64,000 bases of DNA from Myrica gale (taxonomy: Eukaryota > Streptophyta > Magnoliopsida > Fagales > Myricaceae), in assembly GCA_963930655.1 (NCBI GenBank), contig OZ005609.1:16999001-17063000 (forward strand). The letters are read 5' to 3'. This document shows, piece by piece, positions 1 to 11,387 of the stretch. Position 1 is the first letter of the stretch. Each line of letters opens with the position of its first letter. A program made the position numbers and the translations under genes. A model generated the notes under the pieces. It worked only from the letters and a program-made list of their open reading frames with translations. It had not been told where the DNA came from and did not search any database.

Positions 1-608
1 ACCAAAGTTTGGCATTAAACTCTTTAATTATGATTCCAATGCCTTCATATATACCCTTCTAAATACAATAGATTCGTAATTTTTCTACCAAAATTCTAAA
101 TAATTAGTTCATTCACCTAGCAAGCTTCTTGGTAACTTGAATGTAAGTATTTGATTAGATAAAACCAACAACAAATCTCAAATATTTAGGTGAAACTAAA
201 CTATTGAGTAGACCTTGTCATGCTTCTAGAATACTACGTCTTGAGGTGAAACTAAAGTTTAAACTATTGAGTAGAAACTAAACTAAAAAACTAAAAAACT
301 TAGATAATAAAAAAAATCCCGGTTTAACCTCCACCGGGAAACCCGGGCTGGTTAAACCGGGAACCGCCGGTTTTTTCAAAAAGCTAAACCTACATTGGCA
401 CCGTTAAGGGAAAAAATCGGGAACCCGGTGTCAATGCCGGTGCCACCGGAATTTCCCGGTGGCATTGTGCAGCCCTAGGCATACACGTCTTATATATGTA
501 TATGTTTCAGTTTTTTGCCATTATTGTAACAAATTATAATACGATTTTTCTGGCTAGTAAAATGAGATATTGGATTTATACATTACCTTCGGGCTAGTTG
601 TACACTCA
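1..608. other. AT-rich non-coding stretch
   Basis: I see no gene here. The DNA is AT-rich with short direct repetition around 190-300 (a phrase resembling 'gtgaaactaaa' recurs). The exception is a CCGG-rich patch listed separately. It runs up to the target duplication of the gypsy insertion that follows. Confidence 0.6.
310..476. repeat. CCGG-rich self-complementary patch, possibly the end of a non-autonomous DNA element
   Basis: An exact 11-bp inverted repeat (CCGGTTTAACC at 319-329, GGTTAAACCGG at 350-360) is followed by further inverted CCGG motifs around 445-470 and an end-like 'GCAGCCCTAG'. This composition resembles non-autonomous hAT-like elements of plants. I could not find a matching left end or a target duplication, so the class is a guess. 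Confidence 0.3.
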
Positions 609-936
609 TGATAAGTCCCTCCTAGCTATAGCAAGTTTGATAGAATTCTCTTTGGGTGAGAACAAACCTCAAGTAGTTTGGTTAAAAATATGCTTAATTT
701 TATTTAAGCTTCAAATAAAATTTAAATAAAACAACAACTAACAACTTTTCCTAAACGTAGGACCACAATTTCCTAAAATAAAGACATCACTTCCTAAAAT
801 AAAGAAACAATAACTGATTGCAAAATACTAGCTAACAAATACTAAACAGTCAACAACTCACTATGACCAAGTCTTCAACAGCTCATCACATATCTCCCTT
901 TACTCCGCGTAAATAAGTTGGGATCGTGGTCTATCA
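609..936 (-). repeat. Inverted outer LTR of the gypsy insertion
   Basis: 328 bp, TG...CA ended, the reverse complement of the LTRs at 1087-1395 and 1913-2241 with moderate divergence. The left edge abuts the ACTCA duplication. On the minus strand it is preceded by a purine tract and the end of the gag-like internal sequence, so it corresponds to a 3' LTR. Confidence 0.85.
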
Positions 937-1086
937 ATACCCCCTTCTTTCAGCAGATCCTTGTCCTTAAGGTCCATGTGGACTCTCCTAAAAAAACTAT
1001 CTATGTCACCATTCGGCCATCTTTCGTGTGCACTCGGTGCAACCATTGTCGTCACTGCTTGGCTATCCACTAAAATTAGGGGGTAT

Positions 1087-1395
1087 TGATAGACCATGAT
1101 CCCAACTTCTTTACGTGGAGTAAAAGGAGAGATGTGATGAGCTGTTGGAGACTTGGTCATAGTGGGTTGTTGACTGTTTAGCTTTTGTTAGCTAATATTT
1201 TGCAGTTAGTTATTATTTCTTTATTTTAGGAAGTTGTGGTCCTAAGTTTAGAAAAAAATTGTTAGTAGTTATTTATTTAAATTTTGCTTGAAGTGTTAAT
1301 AAAATTAATCATATTTTTAACCAAACAACTTGAGGTTTGTTCTCACCCGAAGAGAATTCTATCGACCTTGCTATAGCTCTGACTGGGACCTATCA
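1087..1395 (+). repeat. Internal (5') LTR of the gypsy insertion
   Basis: 309 bp from TGATAGACC to CCTATCA. A primer-binding-site-like TGGTATTAGAGG follows at 1397, matching the initiator-Met tRNA type. It is not flanked by its own target duplication, which agrees with its being internal to a larger insertion. Confidence 0.85.
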
Positions 1396-1416
1396 ATGGT
1401 ATTAGAGGCCGGCTCA

Positions 1417-1791
1417 ATGTCCACACACAAAGAGAGAATTGAACGTTTAGAAGCAAGGGTTGGCAGCCTTCAAGAACGATTCCACCAAATTGCTTGCAAA
1501 ATCCACCATTTGAAGCTACGATCAACTACTTGTCCAAGGGTTTGTTTTCTTCCAGCGTCGAGACCAGTCATGACCACAACGACTGTTCTGGCACCACGAG
1601 AGCAGAGAATAGAAATGACACCGAGTGAGAGGCCTACAAATTTTTTCATAAAAAATGGAGAGTTTCCAAGGTACTCCGATGATGACCCTACTAAGTGGTT
1701 CAACCGCATTGATCAATTCTTTGAGTATAAATGCACTACAGAACCACAAAAGCTTTTCTTGGAGTCATTTCATCTCGAAGGTAAAAGCTAA
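1417..1791 (+). pseudogene. gag: Ty3/gypsy gag fragment
   Basis: The frame starts at an ATG 20 bases after the primer-binding site. It encodes an N-terminal coiled-coil-like stretch (KERIERLEARVGSLQERF) and then a typical retrotransposon gag segment with FPRYSDDDPTKWFNRIDQFF and LFLESFHLEG. In the family this is the start of the capsid domain; capsid C-terminus, nucleocapsid and pol are absent because the internal region is short. Degraded, non-functional relic. Confidence 0.75.
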
Positions 1792-1912
1792 GCAATGGTG
1801 GCAATGGTTGTGCTGAGTGCACATGAAGGATGGCCGAACGATAACATGGGCAGTTTTTTTAGGAGAGTCCATGTGGACATTGAGGAAAAGGATCCACTGA
1901 AAGAAGGGGTAT

Positions 1913-2241
1913 TGACAGACCACGATCCCAACTTCTTTACGTTGAGTAAAAGGAGAGATGTGATGGGCTGTTGAAGGCTTGGTCATAGTGGGTTGTTGAC
2001 TGTTTAGCATTTGTTAGTTAATATTTTGCAGTCAGTTATTGTTTCTTTATTTTAGAAAATGATGTCTTTATTTCAGGAAGTTGTGGTCCTAAGTTTAGAA
2101 AAAGTTGTTAATAGTTGTTTATTTAAATTTTGTTTGAAGCGTTAATAAAATTAAGCATGTTTTTAACCAAACAACTTGAGGTTTGTTCTCACTCGAAGAG
2201 AATTCTATCGACATTGCTATATCTCTGACTAAGACCTATCA
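1913..2241 (+). repeat. 3' LTR of the gypsy insertion
   Basis: 329 bp, TG...CA, preceded by a purine tract (GAAAGAAGGGG). It carries a short insertion relative to the middle LTR near 2055-2080. The right edge abuts the second ACTCA copy. Confidence 0.85.
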
Positions 2242-2246
2242 ACTCA

Positions 2247-2404
2247 GTACAACATTTGAGACAACATTCTCACTATGCATTTTTCAAGCATACACTATTT
2301 TTCGAAGGATGTACATGGGGGTGTGGTCACTGAAGGACGCGTAGTTCCCTTCAATACGATGGTACATCCTACTCTAAACCTAATGACCATGATACCAACA
2401 AAGT
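2247..2404 (-). other. Leader-like sequence beyond the copia C LTR
   Basis: On the minus strand this follows the LTR at 2405-2627 and opens with TGGTATCATGG (2387-2397), a primer-binding-site-like sequence. It then runs as unassigned leader until the gypsy insertion interrupts it. It suggests that the copia LTR here was once followed by another internal region. Confidence 0.4.
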
Positions 2405-2627
2405 TGTTCCACTGAATATTTACGGAACGAACCAAAAGTGTGAGAAGGTTTTAACGTGGATGAGTATCTTATTTATAATTATAGAATATAATTACATATC
2501 AATTACATCTAAATTAGAGGATTAAACAATGGAAACTAATCTCCTAGAATCATGGTAATGAACTACAATCAAAGGTCAATTGGTCTATGTATGGGAAGCC
2601 TTAGATGCGGGCGTATGATCCTCAACA
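2405..2627 (-). repeat. Short LTR of copia C
   Basis: About 223 bp, TGT...ACA on the minus strand, beginning TGTTGAGGATC directly after a GGGGGG purine tract (2628-2634). The reverse transcriptase/RNase H region lies just upstream on the minus strand, so this is the 3' LTR. Such short LTRs are common in copia lineages. Confidence 0.65.
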
Positions 2628-2639
2628 CCCCCCGTAAGT

Positions 2640-3849
2640 TGAGCATCGGATTAGAGCAAACATGAAGCTTGGAGCGAAAAAATCCAAAGAGAGGCCGACG
2701 TACGCTTTTCGTGGAGATGTCGGCAATCTGTAGATGAGAAAGCACATATTGAGTGCGAATTTTGCCAGCATGAACAACCTACCGAAGAAAAGGTAGTCTA
2801 ATTTAACATGCTTGGCACACTTAAGGAAAACCGGGTTGGCGCTAAAAAATAGTGCACTCTTGTTGTCACATAAAACGAGAGGCGGTGTGGGAAAGGAAAC
2901 CCAGAGATCATGGTGGAGATGCGTGAGCCAAAGTAGTTTCTGCAGCACCGTGTGCAAGAGCACGATACTCAGATTCGCTGCTAGAAGAGAAACAATTGTT
3001 TGCTTTTTAGCACTTCGAGGGACCAAATGGTTGCCAAGATAAATAGAGTAGCCTGAAGTAAAGTGATTAGTGTTGGGATAGTCAGCCCGGTCAGCATCGG
3101 AGTAGGTGGTGAGAGCACTAGGAGCAGCAGAGTGGCGAAAGGTAAGGCCAAAACGAAGAGTGCCTTTGACATAGCGAAGAATATGCTTAACCGCTAGAAA
3201 GTGAGCTTCAATGGGAGCATGTAGAAATTGGCTAACATAGTTGACAACATGAGAAATGTCATGGCGCTTGATGGTCAAGTATTGAAGAGCACCAATGAGA
3301 GACCTATAAAGAGTGGGATCGGAGAACAGAAGACCATCAATAGACAGATTTTGAGAGACAAACATGGGGGTGTGAACTGGGCGCGAGTAAGGATATTTAG
3401 AGCATATTTTAGATGGCTGAGAAAGAGACTACCAGCAACAAACAAGGCTTCAAGACCAAGAAAGTAGCTAGGAGAACCCAAATCTTTGGTGGCAACTAAA
3501 AATTGAGTTTATGAGTAAAGCTGTCAATAAGAGATGAGTTGTTCCCAATAATAATAATGTTATCAACATAAAGAAGTAAATAGATAACTACATAATGCTT
3601 ATGAAAGACAAAGAGATGTGTGTTAGCACGATTGCAAGTAAACCCAAGTTGGAGAAAGAAAGAGTTGAAACCAGGCACGTGAAGCTTGCTTGAGACCATG
3701 GAGAGCTTTCTTCAATTGACAGACATGATTAGGGAAACAAGGATCAATGTAGCCAGGAGGTTTTCCATATAGACAGTTTCAGTGAGATGTCCATTGAGGA
3801 ATGCATTCTTGACGTCAAGTTGGCGAAGGGGCCATTGATTAGTCATAGC
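2640..3849 (-). pseudogene. pol: Copia C reverse transcriptase and RNase H fragment
   Basis: Minus-strand frames show copia RT hallmarks: [19 protein letters not shown] (near 3840-3785) and YLLLYVDNIIIIGNN (the YVDD-type box, near 3590-3540). Further left are LIGALQYLTIKRHDISHVVN and the RNase H segment with ADYPNTNHFTSGYSIYLG. The right edge is the insertion point of the giant LTR. Broken; fragments only. Confidence 0.8.
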
Positions 3850-3854
3850 AAGAC

Positions 3855-6800
3855 TGTCACGCCCCGAACGCCATCCCGCAGGGACCGTGACAGCCGCGAG
3901 CATTCCCCGGGAACACTTCAGCACTTACACTAACTCTTACAGCGGAAAACTTTTTTTTTTTTTTACACATAGGAAGACTCACTCAGGATCCATATGTTGG
4001 CTGAGATATAAGCTCAATGAACATAACCCCTCGGTAAACGAATTAAAATTCAAAAAACTCTTTACATTGCATCTTGTTCGCAAACTTATACAAATACCAT
4101 CTAGGGCAACATGCTGCCTCTCAAATCAGAACAAGCACTCACTAGTGCTCACTCGGAGTTTACCAACTCCGACTCCGACTCACAAACTTATAGGATTTCT
4201 ACGTGAGATAATCCTCTGCTCCCCGATTTTCTTGTGGATCTGGAATGATACAATTAAAAACTATGAGTCGAAAGACTCAGTAAGGAACATCAGTTTAAAA
4301 CATGAGTTTTGATAAAACATGGCTTTAAAACATACTTACTTCAATGCACTGTAGCGATAAGAGAAGAAATGCATAACTGGAAATCATGAGTTAGTGCATA
4401 AACCATGATGCATGTGCATGCTCCGTGATGCACATGCCATGCACTAAAATCTCTTGTCACTCTTGGCCCTTTCAAATACATTTTAAATCTCTTGCCACTC
4501 TTGGCCCTTTCAAATACATGTCATATATCTTGCCACTCTTGGCCTTTTCAAATTCATTTCATATCTCTTACTGTAGGCTCGCTCCATTTGACCCCATAAA
4601 GTCAGGGTTGTGCGTTCCCATCGGAACCGTCTCCCTTACCCTTGGAGACATTTCATCTGGTCGAGCTAGCCTTTGAAGTGGCCCCAGGCCTGATGGCTAG
4701 ACACGACCCTTGGAGGTGCCACACCTTCTCGAGCAACGTTCCTCGGTGTGGTTGCACATACCTCAAGGACTTACCCAACCTTCTCGATCAACGTCCCTCG
4801 GTATGGGCGTCCTAGGTTTCATCCATCCATCCTTCTCGATCAACGTTCCTCGGTATGTATGATGAACCTCACTTAACTTGGTACGGATCCGACCAAAGCC
4901 CCAATTCAAATCTCATAACATACGTACTCTTTTCATTCGCATAAAACAACTTTTCATGTTTCTATGAAATGAACATGCCATGCCACACTTCAAAACATGT
5001 AACTCCATTTGCATCAAAACGTTGTTCATGCGTTCATGCAAATGATCATGCTATGACATGCTCAAACATACTTCATGCGATACATTTCATATGTATTAAA
5101 ACGATTTGCTATGCACAATAAAACATGCAGTGTATCATTCCAGTTTTACAAATCGGATTAGAGTTCACTTACAGTACTCCTTGCAACCTTCTCGGTTCTC
5201 ACTTGGCTCTTTGCCTACAAGGAATAGGTTCGATTCTCAATATGCTGAGTATACGTGAAATTATATCAACACGCTTCGGTTCTATGAACTATTCGAGGAA
5301 ACCTATCGTGAAATCCACTAAGGAATGAATTGTGATAATTAAGTACTTAACTTAATCTTAACGATATAATATAGTTGCTGAATTTCTCTTAGTCTAATTG
5401 AACCTCTTGTTCACCTCTTAATCTGGAACTCCCCGTCCATCGCAACGGTTTCAAACAACAACTATATATATTTACTTCGATATCATAGATTTATACATTG
5501 CCTTAATTCTTTTAATCGCTTAATATCTTATTTAATCTTTTATTTTCTACTAATTAAGCTTAGGTTATTTAATTACTTAATTCTATTGCAATATATTTCT
5601 ATTCACATTTAGGACTCTAATCAACAAACTAATTGATTTAGGATTAAATCTTAATCTTCCTTTTATTTCATGTATTCAATTAAATCTTTACATTAATCAA
5701 GCACTAACCTTAATCATAATTAACTCTGGGCTTGGACATTAGATCTCTATGCAACCCGAGACATAAGCTTTATTTTGTTCACCCTAGGTTTCGGCCAACC
5801 TAATTAAGTCCTCAATCTATACTTAACACCACAAGGTTTTGCTAAATTTTTTTTAACCCGAACCTTTAAGCCTATTATCCTTGTTTTTCTCCTACTTGTA
5901 TGGTGTATTTTATGATTGAACTTAAGCTTTAATCCTCTAATCCATTTGGCCATAACCCTAATTTCATTTATCCATCACAAGTAAATATAATTTCATTGTT
6001 ATAGGCTTGCTATTAGGGTTTCTCTACTTGGTCATTCGGCCATGCTCCATTTTAAGTATTCCTTGTCTAAATTTTCTTCTCCAATGGTGATCTCATCCTC
6101 CATTTTCAGATTCACAACCTAGGATCTACGAATCACAAAACAACTTCAAGATCCAGCACAACATCATATTCAGCCAACACACATTTTCATAGAATAATTA
6201 GGTTTTCCTTAGTTCTTTTGATTTGCATGCAAACTACTACATTTCAAGACTAGCCTATATGCATATGTTTACTAAAATTTACACATATCATGGTCATTCA
6301 TCAAATTGACACTTAACAAAATTATATTTGAAGATCCAAGACATACAAGATTCGGCCAACACCAACCAACACAACCTTTCATGCCAAAACTTGCAACATG
6401 CATTCCTTTACATTTTTCTAACTTTCGAGTCCGGATCTCTTGCTTATATAGCTAGATCTAACATCATAACTTAGGGTTGCAATTCTAAACTCAAGATCTA
6501 ACAAAATCAAAGCACCAACTCAAGATCTAACCAAGAGACATTCGGCCAACCATCAATACTTAGCACTAACAACCATTTTTGGCCTCACCTTGACGATTGA
6601 ACACAAGCTTTGACAAAAGGAGTGTACCTAGTATAGTCAAACATCTTAGGTCAGAACTATAAGGAACTTAAACAACATAGAACATGTGAATATCACATCT
6701 AACTCTACCTTTCACTTAGAACACCCGGTTTTCACAAATCCTTCTTTAACTCCAACTTTCGGTTCCACCTTTTGGGAATGATTCCAAGAGGGTGAGATAT

Positions 6801-8214
6801 GTGTCTTCAAGGTGCTAACATGGGGGTTTTATGGTGGGGAAAATAAAAACAAGGCAATGCTTGAAACTTGAAATGATTTAGTTCTAAGAAAGTGAGCTAG
6901 ATTTCATTAAGGGAAAATGGCTAGGTGAATAGAAATTTCCAAGAGGAGAAATGAGTTGCACAAAGGGGGGATTTGGTCACCTAAGGAAGAGAAACAAACT
7001 TAGAAATTTAGAGGAGTGATTTGGTTGCAAGAAGAAAAGAACAAGGTTTAAGCTCAAAGGGGAAGATTCGACCAAGAGAGGAAAAAGAGAGAGAGTTAAA
7101 TGTAGTGGGATATTCGGCCAAGACAATTTCAAATGTGAAGTTTTGAAATGCCAAAGGGTGGGGGATGAATTCGTAGAAGGCAATTGAGTCTCCCAAGATC
7201 AATTATGACAATGATAAGGACAATGACAAGAGAGTGAAAATGACAAGAGGAAAGAAGGAAAGAGGGGGGTGAATTTGGGATGCACTTGGCCGACCATTGT
7301 ATGGTCTTTTCTCTCATTTTGGCTTCTCTCTTCCTTTGTCTTGTCTTGTCACTTAATTGCTCACCTTCTCTCTTCTTTACTCTTCACATGGTCCACAAGT
7401 TTTATGGCTTTTCACTCCTTGCATCTTCACGTGAATGACCTTGTCTTCAAATCTCATTTATGTTGTTTGGTTAAAATACAACTAACTTAGTTACTTTCTC
7501 ACCTAACTTTCAACTTAGTTACTTTTGTCACCTAACTTATCTCCTATAAGCTTTCTAGCTTATCTAGTTCAATTCCATAGCTTATCATCTTATAAGCATG
7601 ACAACTTATCTCAAAATAATGGTTCTAACCTATCTCTACGATAGCCACAACAACCTATTATATAAAACGTTCCCTAGCTTATCATTATGCTAGCTTATCA
7701 CTATGATAACAAGTGCGCTTATCAATTTAAACTCTCTTAAAACTTATCATATGCCTAGTAACTTATCATCTAATATTTCTAATGATAATTCAAAACTACT
7801 AATTAAAGCCACATAATGATGATATATGCTACCTATTAAAGACACACAAAAATATTCAAATACTTAAAGGAATTTCATGATTTTTCTATTTAATTATTTT
7901 CGGCCAATATATATATAAATCTTTAATCATAATTTAATTTCATGGATTATGGAATATACTAAGCAAATGAAAAATATAAATCCATAAGAGAAACTTACCT
8001 TGCAAGTTTCGGTTCTTTAAGGAAATTAAAATTTAAACTTGCACTAAACTTCCATAATGACAAGAAATTATTTAAGGAAAAATTTATGAAATGAAATTTC
8101 ATAAAAGTTAATGTACCTTAAATTTAGGTCATACATTGGCCAAAAATATGGCCCCATAATTTAAATTAAAGCTAATACATAGAAAATAACAAAAGAAATA
8201 AACGTGGTCTCACA
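3855..8214 (-). mobile_element. Solo giant LTR (copy c) of the Tekay-type family
   Basis: 4360 bp on the minus strand, running TGTGAGACC... to ...GGGGCGTGACA. It is inserted in the reverse transcriptase of copia C. GCAAG follows the right end (8215-8219) and also occurs at 3848-3852, leaving two extra bases before the left end. No internal sequence is attached, so it is a solo LTR. It contains the 12-bp inverted repeat (4240-4251/5132-5143), a TGAGTC/GACTCA hairpin (about 4264-4279), hairpin modules (about 4725-4860), a threefold repeat of about 38 bp (4440-4560) and six TTCGGCCA motifs. It is well diverged from the other copies, so older. Confidence 0.85.
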
Positions 8215-8219
8215 GCAAG

Positions 8220-8900
8220 AGAAAGTATAACACGAGCAGTAGTAGCATTGATAGTAGGGCTAAAAGTATCAATGTTGTTACGACCAGGCACCTGTGTGTA
8301 ACCTTTGGCGACAAGGCGAGCCTTTCAATGGAGCCATCAAGAATATATTTGGTCTGGAACACCCATTAGGAGCCCACAATGTTGGTGCTAGCGGGTGAGG
8401 GACCAAAATCCAAGTGTGATTATTTTGCAGAGCTCGAATTTCTTCATCCATGGCTACAAGCCAGGTAGGATTCTTAGCAGCAGATTTGAAGTCTTTAAGC
8501 TCAGTGGAGACAAGAAGAGTCGAAAAAGGCTAGATGAGCCCAAGACAGCAATATCCGCAGGATGAGGAGTCTTAAAAATACTAGCCTTATCATGGCTGAG
8601 CATGGGATGAGAGCCAAGAACAGGAGGAGCCGTCTGTGCCTTAGGAGAGGGACCTGGAAAAGAAATAGTATCCTGCAAAGGCTCATTGGACTGGATCAGT
8701 ACAGATAGCACATGGAAGGGGTTCAACACGAGGAAGATTGGGTTCCAGAAAATTGGAATATTTGAAGAAAGTAAGGGGCTAAGCCAAAGAGGTAGAGAGA
8801 AAAGGATAATGGTGTTCATCAAATTGAGCATGGCAGATGATATAGAGCCGAGAGGTAAGAGGATCAAAACATCGAAAGCCTTTACAGGAGGGACTGTAAC
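8220..8900 (-). pseudogene. pol: Copia C N-terminal reverse transcriptase and connector
   Basis: Minus-strand reading near 8220-8450 recalls the copia RT entry (a WILVPHPLAP-like phrase and a KARLVAKGYTQ-like phrase). The adjoining sequence to 8900 fits the variable connector after integrase. Degraded, assigned mainly by position between integrase and the rest of RT. Confidence 0.5.
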
Positions 8901-8937
8901 CTAGAAAATACAGGGAATACTACGAGGGGAGAATTTA

Positions 8938-9527
8938 TTAGGCAATATAATCATGCAAATACGGATAAACACAATAACCAAAGGGATGAAAATTAGCATA
9001 ATTAGGATAGGAACCGTACAAAATCTCAAAGGGAGACTTACAGCAAAGAAGAGTAGGCAAACGGTTGATGATGTAAGTCGTAGTGCTAAAGGCGTCAACC
9101 CAGAAACGAGAAGAGAGTTGAGACTGAAAAAGGAAGACGAGACTAGTTCCAGTCATGTGGTGGTATTTCTGTTCAGCTTGACCATTTTGGGCAAGAGTAT
9201 AGGGACAAGAAAGCTGATGATGAATGTTGGAGGTATGAAGATGAGTGGTAAAGCAGGAGCTACTGAATTCACCCCCACCATCTCTCTGAAAAATTTTAAT
9301 GCTAGCGGAATGTTTAGTCTCCACAAATTTTTGGAATTGGATGAAAAATTGTAAAAATCATATTTGAATTTTAAAGGATAAAGCCAAGTAAAGCGGCAGT
9401 AATCATCAATGAAAAAGACATAATATGTGAAACCCAAATTGGATTTGACAGGAGAAGGACCCCAAATAACGCAATGAATAAGGTCTAAAACAGAGGAGGA
9501 CCTACGATCATTACGTGGATAGGACAA
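8938..9527 (-). pseudogene. pol: Copia C integrase fragments
   Basis: Minus-strand frames contain the copia integrase core: DLIHCVIWGPSPV, YYVFFIDDYCRFTWLYPLK and ENGVER-region homologues (HHQLSCPYTLAQNGQAEQK), then FWVDAFSTTTYIINRLPT and a YPNYANFHPFGYCVYPYLHDY segment. These match the DD-E catalytic core and the start of its C-terminal extension. Degraded relic. Confidence 0.75.
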
Positions 9528-9676
9528 GCGATGATTTTTTGCAAGTTGACATGTACTACATTATTGAGGAGAGGACAACAAAGAGGTAAGATAAAGATGG
9601 CCTTTTTAATTTAAAGAATAATAGTAGAATGATTTACATGTCCAAGGCGAGCATGACATAAATTATAGGAAGCTTG

Positions 9677-10600
9677 TCATGTTTTATTTCTGAGAATAGC
9701 CAGAAATGTCGAGTCGCCAACCCTCTTACCAGTTGCTACCACCCTTCTTGTTTGAAGATTTTGAATAGAAAAAAGATTATTAGGAAAGGTTGTCACCAAA
9801 GGAAAATCAGACATTAAATTACTAATCGAAAGTAAATTTTTGGTGAGGTGTGGAACAACCAAGACATCTAATAAATGAACATTGGGAGTAGGGGAGAGAC
9901 TACCAGTATGAGTAATAGGTAAGGATGCACCATTTCCCACTATTACAAAATCCTCACCAACATATGGTGTGGACTAATCCGAAACAGGGGGGATATTAGA
10001 CATGTGGCCGAAGCCCCAGTGTCTAAAATCCACTCAAAGCTTGCAGGGTCAGTGAAAGAATAAGACCCAGTGAATACTTCAGCAAGATGGGCAACAGAGT
10101 CATTGCAAGTGTACCGCTGGTGGCACCGGTCAGTGTAGTGACCTTTAACACGACAGATCTGACACTGTGTAGGAAGACACCCATGACTAGTGGAGGAACG
10201 GCCACGAGAGGAGTGGTTGCAGCCATTGCTGTTATTTCGGCCAGTGTTGTTGAGGGAATAAGGGTGCTGGTTGGAGCGGTCGGGTCCATGGGAGGAAGCT
10301 GCGCGACAGTAGGCGGTGTAGCAGGCTCAAGGGACCTCTAAAAGATCTCAAAGCTCTCTGCTTTGGAGACACGATCGGCAAAGGTGGGCAGAGGGGTGAG
10401 AGCCATTTGAGAGGTGGCAGGTTCAAATTTGGAGGGTGTGACAATGGAACCACTAGTATGCCCAAGTAAATCTTGGCTCTCAATGAGTGGAAGAATGAGG
10501 TATGCCAAATAAGGTAATTGGTGGAAGAGAGCTTGATGGTGATCATGTGGATGAGAATATTCAAAGGGAGAAGAATGGGAGAGATTTCGGTAGCCATGGG
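9677..10600 (-). pseudogene. gag: Copia C gag and protease fragments
   Basis: Reading leftward on the minus strand: a gag start with HMITIKLSSTNYLIWHTSFF, a gap relative to full-length gag, a CCHC knuckle (CQICRVKGHYTDRCH, near 10165-10120), the protease motif LDTGASAHM (near 10030) and a post-protease segment, LLDVLVVPHLTKNLLSISNL. Broken and shortened. Confidence 0.75.
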
Positions 10601-10682
10601 AGAGGATCGGGAAGGAGGTGAATCCTATGCTGGCACTAATACCATGACACCGGGGTTGTTCGCCAAGAAACACTTGAGGGTG

Positions 10683-11387
10683 CTAAGCTTCCCGCACGTA
10701 ATTCTTCTGGGCTCTTCTGCTCGGGCCCGTGATACAATGTCCGCCCATTATGGTTCCTGACCGCCTTCGCTTATCTCTATGCCCCATTTGGTTTGGATCC
10801 TGACTACGCTTTTCCACTCTCTTGAGCTCGAGTGGAGTGAGGCGTACTCGAGCAGTAAACATATCCTCGCAGTCCATGTGTTCTTGAGCCTCCCTCATGG
10901 TGTCACCGAAGTCGGTAGGATTCTTCAGGAGGAGATACTTCAAAAAAGCACAAGGCTGAAGGCCATTGGTCAAAGCCATGAGCTTAGTCTCGTCAGTAGC
11001 GCGAGAAATAGCTACTGCCTCCCGATTGAATCTAGTAAGGTATGGCCTCAGGTTTTTTCGGGCCGCCTGTTTGATGCTGAACAGGTAAGAAGACGGCTTC
11101 TTAAGCATCCTGTTGGAGATATAGTTGCTCATGAATAGCGCATTGAGGGTATCAAAATCACCAACAAACCCCGGCTGTAAATTAGAAAACCACCGCTAGG
11201 CTGGTCCTTTCAAGGTGAGGGAAAATATACGACAGAGGATTGGATCTACATACGACTGCATGTGCACGTGGAGGCGGAAGATCTCGATATGGTCGCAGGT
11301 GTCTCCTGAGCCATAAAAGAGGTCAATAGCCGGCGGGCGAAATCGCTGGGATGTTGTGGTAGGAATCCCGATTTTGGCGGACTCCAA
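10683..11387 (-). pseudogene. gag: Tat-type gypsy gag
   Basis: Two adjoining minus-strand frames carry gag motifs typical of Tat-lineage gypsy elements: PPAIDLFYGSGDTCDHIEIF, CRIFSLTLKGPA, and LFSIKQAARKNLRPYLTRFN followed by ALTNGLQP. Together these cover much of the capsid-like domain. The neighbouring frame at 11438-11785 is a proline-rich N-terminal extension (a run of P near its middle). Fragmentary and non-functional. Confidence 0.75.

Larger units (their letters stand above)
604..2246 (+). mobile_element. Three-LTR Ty3/gypsy insertion with an inverted outer LTR
   Basis: The insertion is bounded by one 5-bp duplication, ACTCA, at 604-608 and 2242-2246. Inside, in order: an LTR in reverse orientation (609-936), about 150 bp of the element's 3' internal end also reversed (937-1086), an LTR in forward orientation (1087-1395), a primer-binding site, a gag fragment, a purine tract and a second forward LTR (1913-2241). 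Both outer junctions are therefore the U5 end of an LTR. The internal region is only about 0.5 kb with no pol, so this is a non-autonomous, broken relic. The gag sequence places it with Ty3/gypsy. A shared duplication implies that the complex structure integrated as one unit. Confidence 0.8.
2628..10648 (-). mobile_element. Copia C: decayed minus-strand Ty1/copia element
   Basis: The minus strand reads, from right to left, a primer-binding-site-like TGGTATTAGTGCC (about 10632-10645), gag start, zinc knuckle, protease, integrase, reverse transcriptase and RNase H, purine tract and LTR. This gag-PR-IN-RT order defines Ty1/copia. A giant gypsy LTR at 3855-8214 splits the reverse transcriptase. 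The expected right-hand 5' LTR is missing; sequence passes into a Tat-type gag. The coding sequence is broken in many places and part of gag is missing. Old relic. Confidence 0.8.

Noticed and set aside
4240-5143. The 12-bp inverted repeats in giant LTRs as ends of a small DNA transposon
   Set aside because: Flanking bases outside the arms are the same in different LTR copies and no target duplication borders the arms, so the domain is an ancestral part of the LTR.
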